Position numbers and translations under genes: made by a program
Shown here: piece after piece, positions 35,101 to 45,265 of the stretch
Numbering within the stretch: the stretch's first letter is position 1
Layout: the number at the start of each line of letters is the position of its first letter
Origin: Deuterostichococcus epilithicus
Taxonomy: Eukaryota > Chlorophyta > Trebouxiophyceae > Prasiolales > Stichococcaceae
DNA: 64,000 bases
NCBI GenBank assembly: GCA_033439295.1
Contig: JAVTLE010000007.1
Coordinates: 310,001 to 374,000 of the forward strand
Direction of reading: 5' to 3'
Notes under the pieces: model-generated
Databases searched by the model: none
Told to the model about the DNA's origin: nothing
The model's input: only the letters and a program-made list of their open reading frames with translations

Positions 35101-36690
35101 CTATAGCTCCGCGCAGCGATCGGCGCAATGCCGCAGAAACACCCCCAAGCTGGCAGGGTCCTGCTGCATGAACGCCTCGACCGTGGCGTCGCCCCGGCTG
35201 AACAACTCCACGTGCTGGAGGCGCTGGTCTAGCAGAGCAGAACACCCCCAGAGCATGTGCTCTGTGTCATCAACCTCGCCGCTGTCGCAGCGCTGACAGC
35301 TGCGCTGCTCGCGCGGCAGACCGGCCCACCGCACTGTCTCTACCCGCAGCCAATGGGAGCCGGTGCGAAACTGCGCCAGCCGAACGCGGCCGGTCCTGGA
35401 GGCCACCGCCTGCAGATACATAGCTGGTTCGTAGGCACCAAAAGCCAGAGGTCCCCGAATCTGCAGCCACTCGCGTACCTTGCGGGCGTCGCTGCCATTC
35501 ACCGACTCAAAGTGTCGGCGCTGCAGCACCGCCGTGGCTGCGTCAGGGTCGATGTGCTGCGGCACACTGTCAACAATGGGAGACATGAAGTCCAGGAACG
35601 AGGCCATCTGGGCTGTCCAGCAGGCCGAGTGGATGCCGCCGCTGCGGCCGGCCATGCTGACGTTCTCGAGGAACGCCTGCTTGGTGAGCCGCGTGTCGGG
35701 CATGTCCACCAGCCGGTTCCAGAAGCGGCAGATCAGCGTCACTGCTGTGTGCGCCGCCTCAAAGCGGCCCGCCTCGCCGAGTAGCGCCGCCTTGGGCGTG
35801 CATGCACGCACGCCAAGAAGAGCCCGCAAAAAGCTCCTCTGCACTTTCTTACAAGCCTCCATGCCGCTGGCCTTGCCACACAGCGCCCCAGGCCCCCAAG
35901 TCTCCACACCGTACAACATCACCGGGCGCACAAGTGCGTCAAAGAGATGCATGAGCAGTGCAGGATCATGCAGCCTGAGATCACGACAGCGATTATGCAG
36001 TGCGAGCGCGGCGCGTCGGGCGGACGTCGCCCGGTCCGCTGCGCTCGATGCAAATGGCTTCGTGTTGTGCAGGTCAACCCCCAAGTACCTGAACGTGTCA
36101 AGCACCTCGATGGGGGCGGACATGCAGGTGAGCTGTGGCGCCGCCACTGCGCCGCGCGCGGTGGTGGTGTATACCACCACCTTCGTCTTCTTAACGTTGA
36201 CGGTGAGCCGCCAGCGCTTGCTGTAGGCCTGCAAGAGGTCCAGCTGCGCCTGCAGGCCGGCGACGGTGGTGGACACCAGTGCCAGGTCGTCCGCGTAGAA
36301 GAGTGCCGGCGTCTGCACGCCGGACAGTGTGGGAAGGGCGAAGCCGGCGGAGCCGGCTTCGAGCTTAGCCTGGAAGTCATCAATGAAGATGCCAAACAGG
36401 GTTGGAGAAAGTGGGCAGCCCTGTTTCACACCTAGCAGGGAATCGAACGTGGCAGACATGCCGTCAGCAAACTGCACCCCCATGGGCACCTCCGCATACA
36501 AAGCCTGCACCGCCCGCAAGAAGTCCCCATGCACCCCGATGCGTTGCAATTTGTGCCACAGCAGGTCACGTGGAATGGTGTCATATGCTTTTTTGAAGTC
36601 AACGTAACATACATACAGCGGCTTTTTGTCTGCACGGGCTCGCTCAATGAGCGTGCAGAGCACAAACACCTGGTCAATGGTGCGGTGGTT
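35101..36690 (-). mobile_element. LINE copy C: RT domain to C-terminus
   Basis: A minus-strand frame carries YVDFKKAYD, QGCPLSP, FYADDLALVS and the zinc knuckle in order, lacking only the N-terminal endonuclease and the start of RT. The open frame continues to 37176, but codons beyond about 36690 come from an inverted LINE piece and the SINE-like repeat, so that longer frame is a chimera. Its mirror lies at 55412-57001. Confidence 0.85.
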
Positions 36691-36907
36691 GACGGTGTGC
36701 CGCAGCACATCGACCCTGACGCAGCCACGACGGTGCTGCAGCGCCGACACTTTGAGTCGGTGAATGGCAGCGACGCCCGCAAGGTACGCGAGTGGCTGCA
36801 GATTCGGGGCCCTCTGGCTTTTGGTGCCTACGAACCAGCTATGTTTTTGCAGGCGGTGGCCTCCAGGACCGGCCGTGTTCGGCTGGCGCAGTTTCGCACC
36901 GGCTCCC
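36683..36907 (+). mobile_element. LINE fragment, plus orientation
   Basis: The sequence encodes HIDPDAATTVLQRRHFESVN through RLAQFRTGSHW of the LINE C-terminal region. It lies head-on against copy C and is cut by the SINE-like repeat, with the rest of the LINE (from about 37198) beyond it. Mirror at 55195-55419. Confidence 0.75.
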
Positions 36908-37195
36908 ATTGGGTTGGGGGGTGGTGGAGCGTGAAAAGTGAAAGAACCTTTGACCGGAAGGTTGGTTGTGAAAGTGGAATTAAATCCACTTATATACACA
37001 ACCAAGAGATGGTGGCGTGTCACCCGAAGGTGATCGATAGCGATGGGTGATTGCCGAAGCAATGCGAAAGCAGGGCAGTCATATGTATGACTATGACCCA
37101 ATTCACTCCTTTTTTTTGTCCGCATGACGAATCGAACTCGAGACCCCATGGGTATTTTTCCGTTTGTCAACCACAATTTTTCCGTTTTCCAACCA
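36908..37195 (-). mobile_element. SINE-like repeat, copy 3
   Basis: A copy of the 24523-24780 family with a local duplication of the GGAAAAAT segment at its 5' end. It sits inside LINE sequence. Mirror at 54907-55194. Confidence 0.6.
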
Positions 37196-37483
37196 GCACG
37201 TGGATTTGTGCAGCCGGGGCGACGCCACGGTCGAGGCGTTCATGCAGCAGGACCCTGCCAGCTTGGGGGTGTTTCTGCGGCATTGCGCCGATCGCAGCGC
37301 GGAGCTAGTGGGCTTGGGCTCGAGCTCTCAATGAGGCCTATCATCATCATGCTTTCGAGGCAGAGGGCACCTTGCTGTCGGGACTTTTGGGGTCGGCATG
37401 GGGGTAGATGGCGATTTCATTCTCTGTGTTTGGGTTTCGGAGTGGTGTGCCATAGCGCTCGCGGAATCCTGCGATGGGAGCGG

Positions 37484-38180
37484 CTTTTTGTTTTTTTGCT
37501 TGGTTTTTACAGTGGGCGTCCAGACAAAAGCCAAGTCCTAGAACAAGGCAATGCGGCACAATGCGGCATCCCACGTGTGAACGAGGGCGCGGCAGGGTGA
37601 ATCTCCAAAGGAATCGTCGTTCGAAAAATGTCGGTGGAGGACTCTGAACCACTGGGGAATGCAGGTCCTATGAGACTAGCGAAAGGCAATAGTCCCGATG
37701 AGGCTGAACTATCCGACGGTCCTGCAAGTGCCGGGTCACGGCGGCGGCGGCAGCAAAGCCATGCACACGCGGCTGGAACGATCCGCTGACAAACTAGCGC
37801 GCTAGATAAGACGTGGAGCCAAAGTCTCTATGTGCCACGGCACCCGCGGGTAAACCCAGTAAACCCCGCGCAGACATGCAGGCCGGTAGCGCACAAGGCG
37901 CCGAGCTCTGTGGCTCGCTGGGACCGTTCCGCCGCAAGGCGTCCTGCATGCTGGTGAAAGCAATCGAGCCCAAGGTAACAGAGGGCTGGCGCTCGCAATG
38001 GCTGACATCTAGGTGGCTGACGCCGCCAGCTATCGGCTAACGCGCAACGCCGGGCACCCCAGTCATCTGTGGTCGACGCCTCCATGGCAGCGGGTTCCGC
38101 GGGTGCCTGGCTCTAGATGAGTCCGTGCTATCGGTGGAATCCGGTCTTCTTCCATGTGCTCTCCCTCTAAGTCTCGGTGA
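37484..38180 (-). mobile_element. CAAA-tailed element, copy 2
   Basis: The complement of the body described at 32942-33854, with the tail (complement of AAACCAAGCAAAAAAACAAA) at about 37484-37510 and the conserved body out to about 38180. A CCACC-rich stretch follows to about 38590. Mirror at 53922-54618. Confidence 0.65.
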
Positions 38181-38591
38181 TGATGATGGTGATGGTGACG
38201 GCGACGGTTGGATGTTTTTCTTCGTGTTTGCGTGTGTGGTGTGGATGGTGACGATGGCAGTGAGGGTGAAGGTGCCAGCGGGGTGATGCGGCGGTACGGT
38301 GGTGACGGTGACGAGGCGGCGGGTAGGAAGGGAGTGGGAGGATGGCAAGGAGCAAGCGGTGGCAGTGTCGGCGGGTGGCGGCGTGCGGCATGTGGTGGCG
38401 GGTGGGGGGTGNCAGGAGGTGGCGGCTGACGGCGGCAAGCGGTGGCAGGGACGAGGGGTGGTGAGTGATGGGTGGTCGTGAGTGTTCGAAAACACTGTGT
38501 GGGCGGGTGGCGGGTGGCGGATGACGGCGGGTGACGGGCGGTGGGTGTCGGGTGGCAAGCTAGTAGAGAGCATAGTGGCGGGGTTTTTGTT

Positions 38592-38775
38592 GGTTTGTTT
38601 GTCTCTTTGACGCACTTGTGCGCCCAATGATGCTCTACGGTGTGGAGACTTTGGGGGCCTGGGGCGCTGTGTGGCAAGGCCAGCGGCATGGAGGCTTGTG
38701 AGAAAGTGCAGAGGAGCTTTTTGCGGGCTCTTCTTGGCGTGCGTGCAGGCACGCCCAAGGCGGCGCTACTACCGC
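38592..38775 (+). mobile_element. Short LINE RT-ORF fragment
   Basis: The sequence encodes the FDALVRPMMLYGVET region through LLGVRAGTPKAALL. It is bounded on both sides by CCACC-rich repeat. Mirror at 53327-53510. Confidence 0.75.
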
Positions 38776-39880
38776 CTACCACCTGCCACTATGCTCTCTA
38801 CTAGCTTGCCACCCGACACCCACCGCCCGTCACCCGCCGCCATCCGCCACTCGCCACCCGCCGTACAAACAGGGTTCTGAACACACGCCACCGCCCACAC
38901 AGTGTTTTCGAACACTCACGACCACCCATCACTCACCACCCCTCGTCTCTAGCCGCCACCTGCCGCCGCTTGCCACCTTTAGCCGCCACCTCCTGCCACC
39001 ACCCCCCCTGCCACCACCACCCGCTGCAGCCCACCATCCACCGTCACCGCCACTTGCTGCCGCCACCTGCCACCTGCCGCCCACCACCTGGCACCTACTT
39101 CTTTGCTGGCTTGCCATCCGGCACCCACCGCCCGTCACCCGCCGCCACCCGCCACCCGCCACCCNNCACCCGACGCAGCCCACCACCCGGCACTCCCCAC
39201 CATCCACCACTCACCACCACGTGCCGCCGCCACCTGCCACTTGCCACCTGCCGCCTACCACCTGCCACATGCTTCTTTGTGCGCTTGCCACCCGGCACCC
39301 ACCGCCCGTCACCCGCCGTCATCCGCCACCTGCCACCCGCCACCACCACCCGCCGCAGCCCACCACCTGGCACTCCTCACCATCCACTGCTCACCGCCAC
39401 ATGCCGCCGCCACCTGCCACCTGCCTGCCGCCTACCACCTGCCACCTGCCACTTTGTTGGCTTGCCACCCGGCACCCACCGCCCGTCACCCGCCGCCATC
39501 CGCCACCCGCCACCCGCCACTTGCCGCACAAACAGTGTTTCTAAACACTCGCCACCGCCCACACAGTGTTTTCGAACACTCACGACCACCCATCACTCAC
39601 CACCACTCGTTTCTAGCCGCCGCTCGCCACAGTCAGCCGCCACCTCCTGTCACCCCCCACCCGCCACCACATGCCGCACGCCGCCACCCGCCGACACTGC
39701 CACCGCTTGCTCCTTGCCATCCTCCCACCGCCTTCCTACCCGCCGCCTCGTCACCGTCACCACTGTACCGCCGCATCACCCCGCTGGCACCTTCACCCTC
39801 ACCATCATCGTCACCATCCACACCACACACGCAAACACGAAGAAAAACATCCAACCGTCGCCGTCACCATCACCATCATC
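38776..39880. repeat. CCACC-rich minisatellite
   Basis: About 1.1 kb is built from variants of CCACCTGCCAC, CACCCGCC and GGCACCCACCGCCCGTCACC in irregular higher-order repeats. It includes three ambiguous-free copies of a block of about 150 bp and one block with two N (39165-39166). Translations are Pro/His/Thr-rich nonsense. It leads directly into the CAAA-tailed element body. Mirror at 52221-53325. Confidence 0.75.
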
Positions 39881-40571
39881 ATCACCGAGACTTAGAGGGA
39901 GAGCACATGGAAGAAGACCGGATTCCACCGATAGCACGGACTCATCTAGAGCCAGGCACACGCGGAACCCGCTGCCATGGAGGCGTCGACCACAGATGAC
40001 TTGGGTGCCCGGCGTTGCGCGTTAGCCGATAGCTGGCGGCGTCAGCCGCCTAGATGTCAGCCATTGCGAGCGCCAGCCCTCTGTTACCTTGGGCTCGGTT
40101 GCTTCCACCAGCATGCAGGACGCCTTGCGGCGGAACGGCCCCAGCAAGCCACAGAGCTCGGCGCCTTGTGCGCTACCGGCCTGCATGTCTGCGCGGGGTT
40201 TACTGGATTTACCCGCGGGTGCCGTGGCACGTACAGACTTTGGCTCCACGTCTTATCTAGCGCGCTTTGTCAGCGGATCGTTCCAGCCGCGTGTGCATGG
40301 CTTTGCTGCCGCCGCCGTGACCCCGCACTTGCAGGACCGTCAGATAGTTCAGCCTCATCGGGAGTATTGCCTTTCGCTAGTCTCATAGGACCTGCATTCC
40401 CCAGTGGTTTCAGAGTCCTCCACCGACATTTTTCGAACGACGATTCCTTTGGAGATTCACCCCGCCGCGCCCTCGTTCACACGTGGGATGCCGCATTGTG
40501 CCGCATTGCCTTGTTCTTGGACTTGGCTTTGGTCGGGACGCCCACTGTAAAAACCAAATAAACAAAAAAAA
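39881..40571 (+). mobile_element. CAAA-tailed element, copy 3
   Basis: The conserved body from GAGACTTAGAGGGAGAGCAC to TGTAAAAACCAAATAAACAA plus an A run. It joins an RT-ORF fragment on its right. The 194-codon open frame in it is not conserved in other copies and is not called a gene. Mirror at 51530-52220. Confidence 0.65.
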
Positions 40572-40826
40572 GGCGGCGCTACTCGGCGAGGCGGGCCGCT
40601 TTGAGGCGACGCACACAGCAGTGACGCTGATCTGCCGCTTCTGGAACCGGCTGGTGGACATGCCCGACACGCGGCTCACCAAGCAGGCGTTCCTCGAGAA
40701 CGTCAGCATGGCCGGCCGCGGCGGCGGCATCCACTCGGCCTGCTGGGCTGCCCAGGTGGCCTCGTTCCTGGACTTCATGTCCCCCATTGTTGACGGTGTG
40801 CCGCAGCACATCGACCCTGACGCAGG
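40572..40826 (+). mobile_element. LINE RT-ORF fragment
   Basis: Encodes the stretch from AALLGEAGRFEATHTAV to QHIDPDA and then joins endonuclease-coding sequence in a single step. Mirror at 51275-51529. Confidence 0.75.
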
Positions 40827-41104
40827 TTACTTTTGTCAGCCAGAGTCAGGAGGGCAGCAGCCACATCGACTATGTGCTGGCCAGCCCTGACGCCATGCCC
40901 TTTATTCAGTCTTTGCAGGTGCTGCCGGCGCCGGAGTCGGACCACCTTACTGTGGTCTTGCAGATAGAGCGTCGCTCCGCAGCCAGCCCGACCTCGCAAC
41001 GGCGGCGCCCGCGCCGCCGGCCAGCAATGCCGCCGCCGCCGGCTCGCGAGCCGCCGCGCCTTAAGACGGACGTGCAGCTGGCCGGCTTACGCACACCGTC
41101 CTGA
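40827..41104 (+). mobile_element. LINE endonuclease C-terminal piece
   Basis: Encodes SHIDYVLASPDAMPF and, a few residues on, SDHLTVVL, the last two conserved blocks of the APE-type endonuclease. A Pro/Arg-rich run follows to a stop at 41102-41104. It lies upstream of ORF1, whereas the endonuclease N-terminal part lies downstream, so the order is permuted. Mirror at 50997-51274. Confidence 0.7.
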
Positions 41105-42520
41105 TTGCTCCACGCTTGCTGCTGCACTTGCATCATAAGCACAGCCACGCGCTCACGCCGCCCTGACACGCTTTCTGTGCAGCTTGTGGCTGACTGTCGG
41201 TTGGCCACGTCAGCCAGCACCAGTCGCACAGATCTGCAGCGGTTAGCCAAGAAATACTCTGTCTCCGTGCGTCCAGGCGCATCGGAGGAGACGATTCGGG
41301 AGCAGCTTCGTCGCCACTTTGCATCGTCTGGCGTGGAGACGACAGCAGCCCCGGCAGCGGCAACCGCAGCAGACCTGCCTTCCTTCCCTGCCCCTCATGT
41401 CAGTGACGCATCGTCGTCCCTGTCCTGCGCGCCTGCATCGCAGCCCCCCACGGAGCCACAGCAGCAGCCAGCCGCTCAGCAGCGGCTGCAGCAGGCTTCG
41501 GAGCGGCATGCCTCCGCATTGCAGAACCTGTCCGAGTCTAGCACGCACGTGTTCTCTAGTTCGCAGCCACCCTTCCACGCAGAGCTGACTAGCTTGCTCT
41601 TGCGTGCCAGGACGGCTGAGAATGAGGTGGCTCGCTTGCGCGCTCAGGTAGCGGCGAGTGACGCTGACAGGGTGCGCATTGTGGTGCAGGTGACGGAGGT
41701 CGTCAGCTTGACGGTGCAGGTCGTGCAGGCGCCCGCGGCGAGCTACGGCGTTGCGCAGGCGGCTGGCCCCAAGCCCACAGCGGCGCTGGACGGGCCGCAC
41801 GCCCAGGCCATCTGCCGGGCAGCGCCGCCGACGCCGGCCTCAGGGCCGGCAGCCGCGGCCGCGGCTCCACCGCACAGCTCGCAGCTGCAGCAGCCAGCGT
41901 CAGCGCCACAGAGCCCCGATTGGGTCATCTCTGGACTCGACTTTGCCGCCGGCAGCAGCCGCGATGCGGCGCACGCGGCAGTGGCAGATTTTGCCGCCGA
42001 GAGCCTCGGCATGGCTGACGCAGCACCGCTCATCACGGTGCTGCGCGTCAGCGGGCACCGCGATGGCCTGGCGGTCTTCCGGCTCGCGGACCGGTCTGTC
42101 GAGCGTGCGTTGCGCAGCGCCAAGGCGCTGCTGCCGCACGACTGCCCCGTCAGCATCTACCGCAGCCTGCCGCCGCAGCAGCGCGGCGCCNCCCCGCAGC
42201 TGCGACTAGCACGTCGCCAAGAGCAGCTGCTCACGCCGCAGGAGGTGGCGACCGCGCGCCGCGCGGCCAAGGCCGCGCTGGACTTCGCCCGACAGCGCAT
42301 CGCCGACCAGCGGCGCTCGCCGATTCACCGCGCTTTCCGCCCTCTTCCTGTTGCAGTCCCCCTGGGAGTGCCATCATTCTTCAGTGTCCTGCATGACGAG
42401 TCTGCACCCACTGCATCGCCGGACGTCCAGGCGCCGGCAGAGGGCTTTACCCCTCCGACGGCTGCGGCGGCCGCCGACCCCACCACCATGCCTGCTGCTG
42501 CACGCATCGATGTCTGCTAG
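41105..42520 (+). CDS. LINE ORF1 protein (coiled coil plus RRM-like), left copy
   Basis: A 471-codon open frame. The true start is unclear because the first 25 or so residues are Cys-rich and atypical. Residues about 160-210 (LLLRARTAENEVARLRAQVA) have coiled-coil character. Residues about 270-370 resemble an RRM-like fold followed by a C-terminal domain (DWVISGLDFAAGSS, ITVLRVSGHRDGLAVFRLAD, then VSIYRSLPPQQRGA), the plan of L1-type ORF1 RNA-binding proteins. An ambiguous base at 42191 affects one codon. The ORF2 endonuclease begins about 45 bp downstream. The role (binding element RNA) is inferred from architecture. Confidence 0.6.
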   Translation: MLHACCCTCIISTATRSRRPDTLSVQLVADCRLATSASTSRTDLQRLAKKYSVSVRPGASEETIREQLRRHFASSGVETTAAPAAATAADLPSFPAPHVSDASSSLSCAPASQPPTEPQQQPAAQQRLQQASERHASALQNLSESSTHVFSSSQPPFHAELTSLLLRARTAENEVARLRAQVAASDADRVRIVVQVTEVVSLTVQVVQAPAASYGVAQAAGPKPTAALDGPHAQAICRAAPPTPASGPAAAAAAPPHSSQLQQPASAPQSPDWVISGLDFAAGSSRDAAHAAVADFAAESLGMADAAPLITVLRVSGHRDGLAVFRLADRSVERALRSAKALLPHDCPVSIYRSLPPQQRGAXPQLRLARRQEQLLTPQEVATARRAAKAALDFARQRIADQRRSPIHRAFRPLPVAVPLGVPSFFSVLHDESAPTASPDVQAPAEGFTPPTAAAAADPTTMPAAARIDVC

Positions 42521-42565
42521 GGGTGTTGGGGCCGGGCTGAGCCCGGTGCCGTCCGGTCCCCTCAC

Positions 42566-43005
42566 AGCTCATTGTCCGTGTTGCACCTGAACGTCCATGG
42601 CTGGCTCTCAAGAAATGCGTTTGCTATCACGCAGGCCATCCAGGGAGCGGCCTACGACGTTCTGGTGTTCACGGAGACCTGGCTGCGGGAGGGCGCTGAC
42701 GCGCCGGAGCTGGCAGGCTACACCGCCATCCTCAATCTGCCTCGGAGCCGAAAGCTTCAGCACGGCGGCACGCGAGGCGGCATCGCCGTCTACGTCGCTG
42801 ACGCGCTGACTAAAGGTCACGGTGCTGTCGACAGGGCCACAGGGCTGCTATGCCTTGTTGTGTCTTGATGGCTGCATCGGGCAGGAGGAGGATGCATACA
42901 TGTTTGCATGCTACATTCCGCCAGAGGGCAGCTCAGCACTAGTTGGGAAGGGACCTGCGGTTTGGGAGGCATTGCGTGAGGAGGTCGGGGCCACCTCGCG
43001 CTTGG
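42566..43005 (+). mobile_element. LINE ORF2 endonuclease N-terminal part, broken
   Basis: Opens with SVLHLNVHGWLSRNAF and YDVLVFTETWL, the first conserved blocks of APE-type endonucleases, then GGTRGGIAVYV. Near 42840 the frame shifts; the homologous continuation (FACYIPPEGSSALVGKG) is in another frame. The piece stops at about 43005 against the hexamer tail of an inverted LINE 3' end. Mirror at 49096-49535. Confidence 0.75.
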
Positions 43006-44800
43006 GTCTTGGACTTAGACTTGGTTACATACTGTGCAGTCAAGTGGCTGACTATAGCACAGGCCCGAAGGCGGTCGGAATGCGCAACAGCAAGCGACAA
43101 GCTGAGGGAACAAACGGAAAGGGCGTCGAGCAGATCGAAACGACATCGGCAACCATGTCCAGTCACAGAGTCATGTGCCACAGCACCCGCGGGTAAACCC
43201 AGTAAAACCCGTGCAGACATACAGGGCCAGTTGCGCGCAAAGCGCCGAGCTCTCTGGCTCGCTTGGACTGGAAACGCCGTGAGGCGCCCTGCATGCTGGT
43301 GGAAACAGGCCAAACACAAAAGCCAAGGACTGAAAAACACCTGCTAGGCCTGACCTCCCGCTGCCAAGGCTGCGGGATGTCTGACTGCGCAACATGCCTA
43401 AAGTGCCCCCGGCATCTGAGCTAGCCGCTCCCATCGCAGGATTCCGCGAGCGCTATGGCACACCACTCCGAAACCCAAACACAGAGAATGAAATCGCCAT
43501 CTACCCCCATGCCGGCCCCGAAAGTCCCGACAGCAAGGTGCCCTCTGCCTCGAAAGCATGATGATGATAGGCCTCATTGAGAGCTCGAGCCCCAGCCCAC
43601 TAGCTCCGCGCAGCGATCGGCGCAATGCCGCAGAAACACCCCCAAGCTGGCAGGGTCCTGCTGCATGAACGCCTCGACTGTGGCGTCGCCCCGGCTGAAC
43701 AGCTCCACGTGCTGGAGGCGCTGGTCTAGCAGAGCAGAACACCCCCAGAGCATGTGCTCTGCGTCATCAACCTCGCTGCTGTCGCAGCGCTGACAGCTGC
43801 GCTGCTCGCGCGGCAACCCAGCCCACCGCCCTGTCTCCACCCGCAGCCAATGGGAGCCGGTGCGAAACTGCGCCAGCCGAACGCGGCCGGTCCTGGAGGC
43901 CACCGCCTGCAGATACATAGCTGGTTCGTAGGCACCAAAAGCCAAAGGGCCCCGAATCTGCAGCCACTCGCGTACCTTGCGGGCGTCGCTGCCATTCACC
44001 AACTTAAAGTGTCGGCGCTGCAGCACCGCCGTGGCTGCGTCAGGGTCGATGTGCTGCGGCACACTGTCAACAATGGCAGACATGAAGTCCAGGAACGGGG
44101 CCATCTGGGCTGTCCAGCAGGCCGAGTGGATGCCGCCGCTGCGGCCGGCCATGCTGACGTTCTCGAGGAACGCCTGCTTGGTGAGCCGCGTGTCGGGCAT
44201 GTCCACCAGCCGGTTCCAGAAGCGGCAGATCAGCGTCACTGCTGTGTGCGCCGCCTCAAAGCGGCCCGCCTCGCCGAGTAGCGCCGCCTTGGGCGTGCAT
44301 GCACGCACGCCAAGAAGAGCCCGCAAAAAGCTCCTCTGCACTTTCTTACAAGCCTCCATGCCGCTGGCCTTGCCACACAGCGCCCCAGGCCCCCAAGTCT
44401 CCACACCGTACCAACATCACCGGGCGCACAAGTGCGTCAAAGAGATGCATGAGCAGTGCAGGATCACGCAGCCCGAGATCACGACAGCGATTATGCAGTG
44501 CGAGCGCGGCGCGTCGGGCGGACGCCGCCCGGTCCGCTGCGCTCGAAGCAAATGGCTTCGTGCTGTGCAGGTCAACCCCAGGTACCTGAACGTGTCAAGC
44601 ACCTCGATGGGGGCGGACATGTAGGTGAGCTGTGGCGCCGCCACTGCGCCGCGCGCGGTGGTGGTGTAAACCACCACCTTCGTCTTCTTAACGTTGACGG
44701 TGAGCCGCCAGCGCTTGCTGTAGGCCTGCAAGAGGTCCAGCTGCGCCTGCAGGCCGGCGACGGTGGTGGACACCAGTGCCAGGTCGTCCGCGTAGAAGAG
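43006..44800 (-). mobile_element. LINE copy D: 3' half, minus
   Basis: From the inside out: RT motif C region (FYADDLALV) at about 44790, post-RT region with METWGPGALC near 44404, zinc knuckle at about 43760, 3' UTR, and a degenerate hexamer tail at about 43006-43024. A one-base change near 44577 and one near 44411 shift the frame relative to copy C. Mirror at 47301-49095. Confidence 0.85.
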
Positions 44801-45265
44801 CTGAGCTCGAAGCCGGCTCCGCCGGCTTCGCTCTTCCCACACTGTCCGGCGTGCAGACGCCGGCGCTCTTCTAAACGGACGACCTGGCACTGGTGTCCAC
44901 CACCGTCGCCGGCCTGCAGGCGCAGCTGGACCTCTTGCAGGCATACAGCAAGCGCTGGCGGCTCACCGTCAACGTCAAGAAGACGAAGGTGGTGGTTTAC
45001 ACCACCGCGCGCGGCGCGGTGGCGGCGCCACAGCTCACCTACATGTCCGCCCCCATCGAGGTGCTTGACACGTTCAGGTACTTGGGGGTTGACCTGCACA
45101 GCACGAAGCCATTTGCTTCGAGCGCAGCGGACCGGGCGGCGTCTGCTCGACGCGCCGCGCTCGCACTGCATAATCGCTGTCGTGATCTCGGGCTGCGTGA
45201 TCCTGCACTGCTCATGCATCTTTTTGACGCACTTGTGCGCCCGGTGATGCTGTACGGTGTGGAGC

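Larger units (their letters stand above)
35053..44800. repeat. Giant inverted repeat, left arm (9,748 bp)
   Basis: Every feature here recurs in reverse in 47301-57049: coordinates of matching features add up to 92101 or 92102. The outer edge is the last shared base before 35053 (CATCATCATGC read inward); the inner edge is CGTAGAAGAG at 44791-44800. The arms differ by scattered substitutions, about one base of length and ambiguous bases. Contents from the left: LINE RT and 3' end (minus), LINE piece (plus), SINE-like repeat (minus), LINE 3' end (plus), CAAA-tailed element (minus), RT fragment (plus), CCACC minisatellite, CAAA-tailed element (plus), RT fragment, endonuclease C-terminal piece, ORF1, endonuclease N-terminal piece (plus), and LINE 3' half (minus). 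Confidence 0.92.

Noticed and set aside
38929-40025. Pro/His/Thr-rich frames of up to 351 codons as a cell-wall protein
   Set aside because: They arise from the CCACC minisatellite, contain N bases, appear in several frames at once, and run into the CAAA-tailed element.
39977-40561. 194-codon frame in the CAAA-tailed element
   Set aside because: Other copies have differing lengths and shifts in this frame, and the tail itself is translated at the end, so coding is unlikely.
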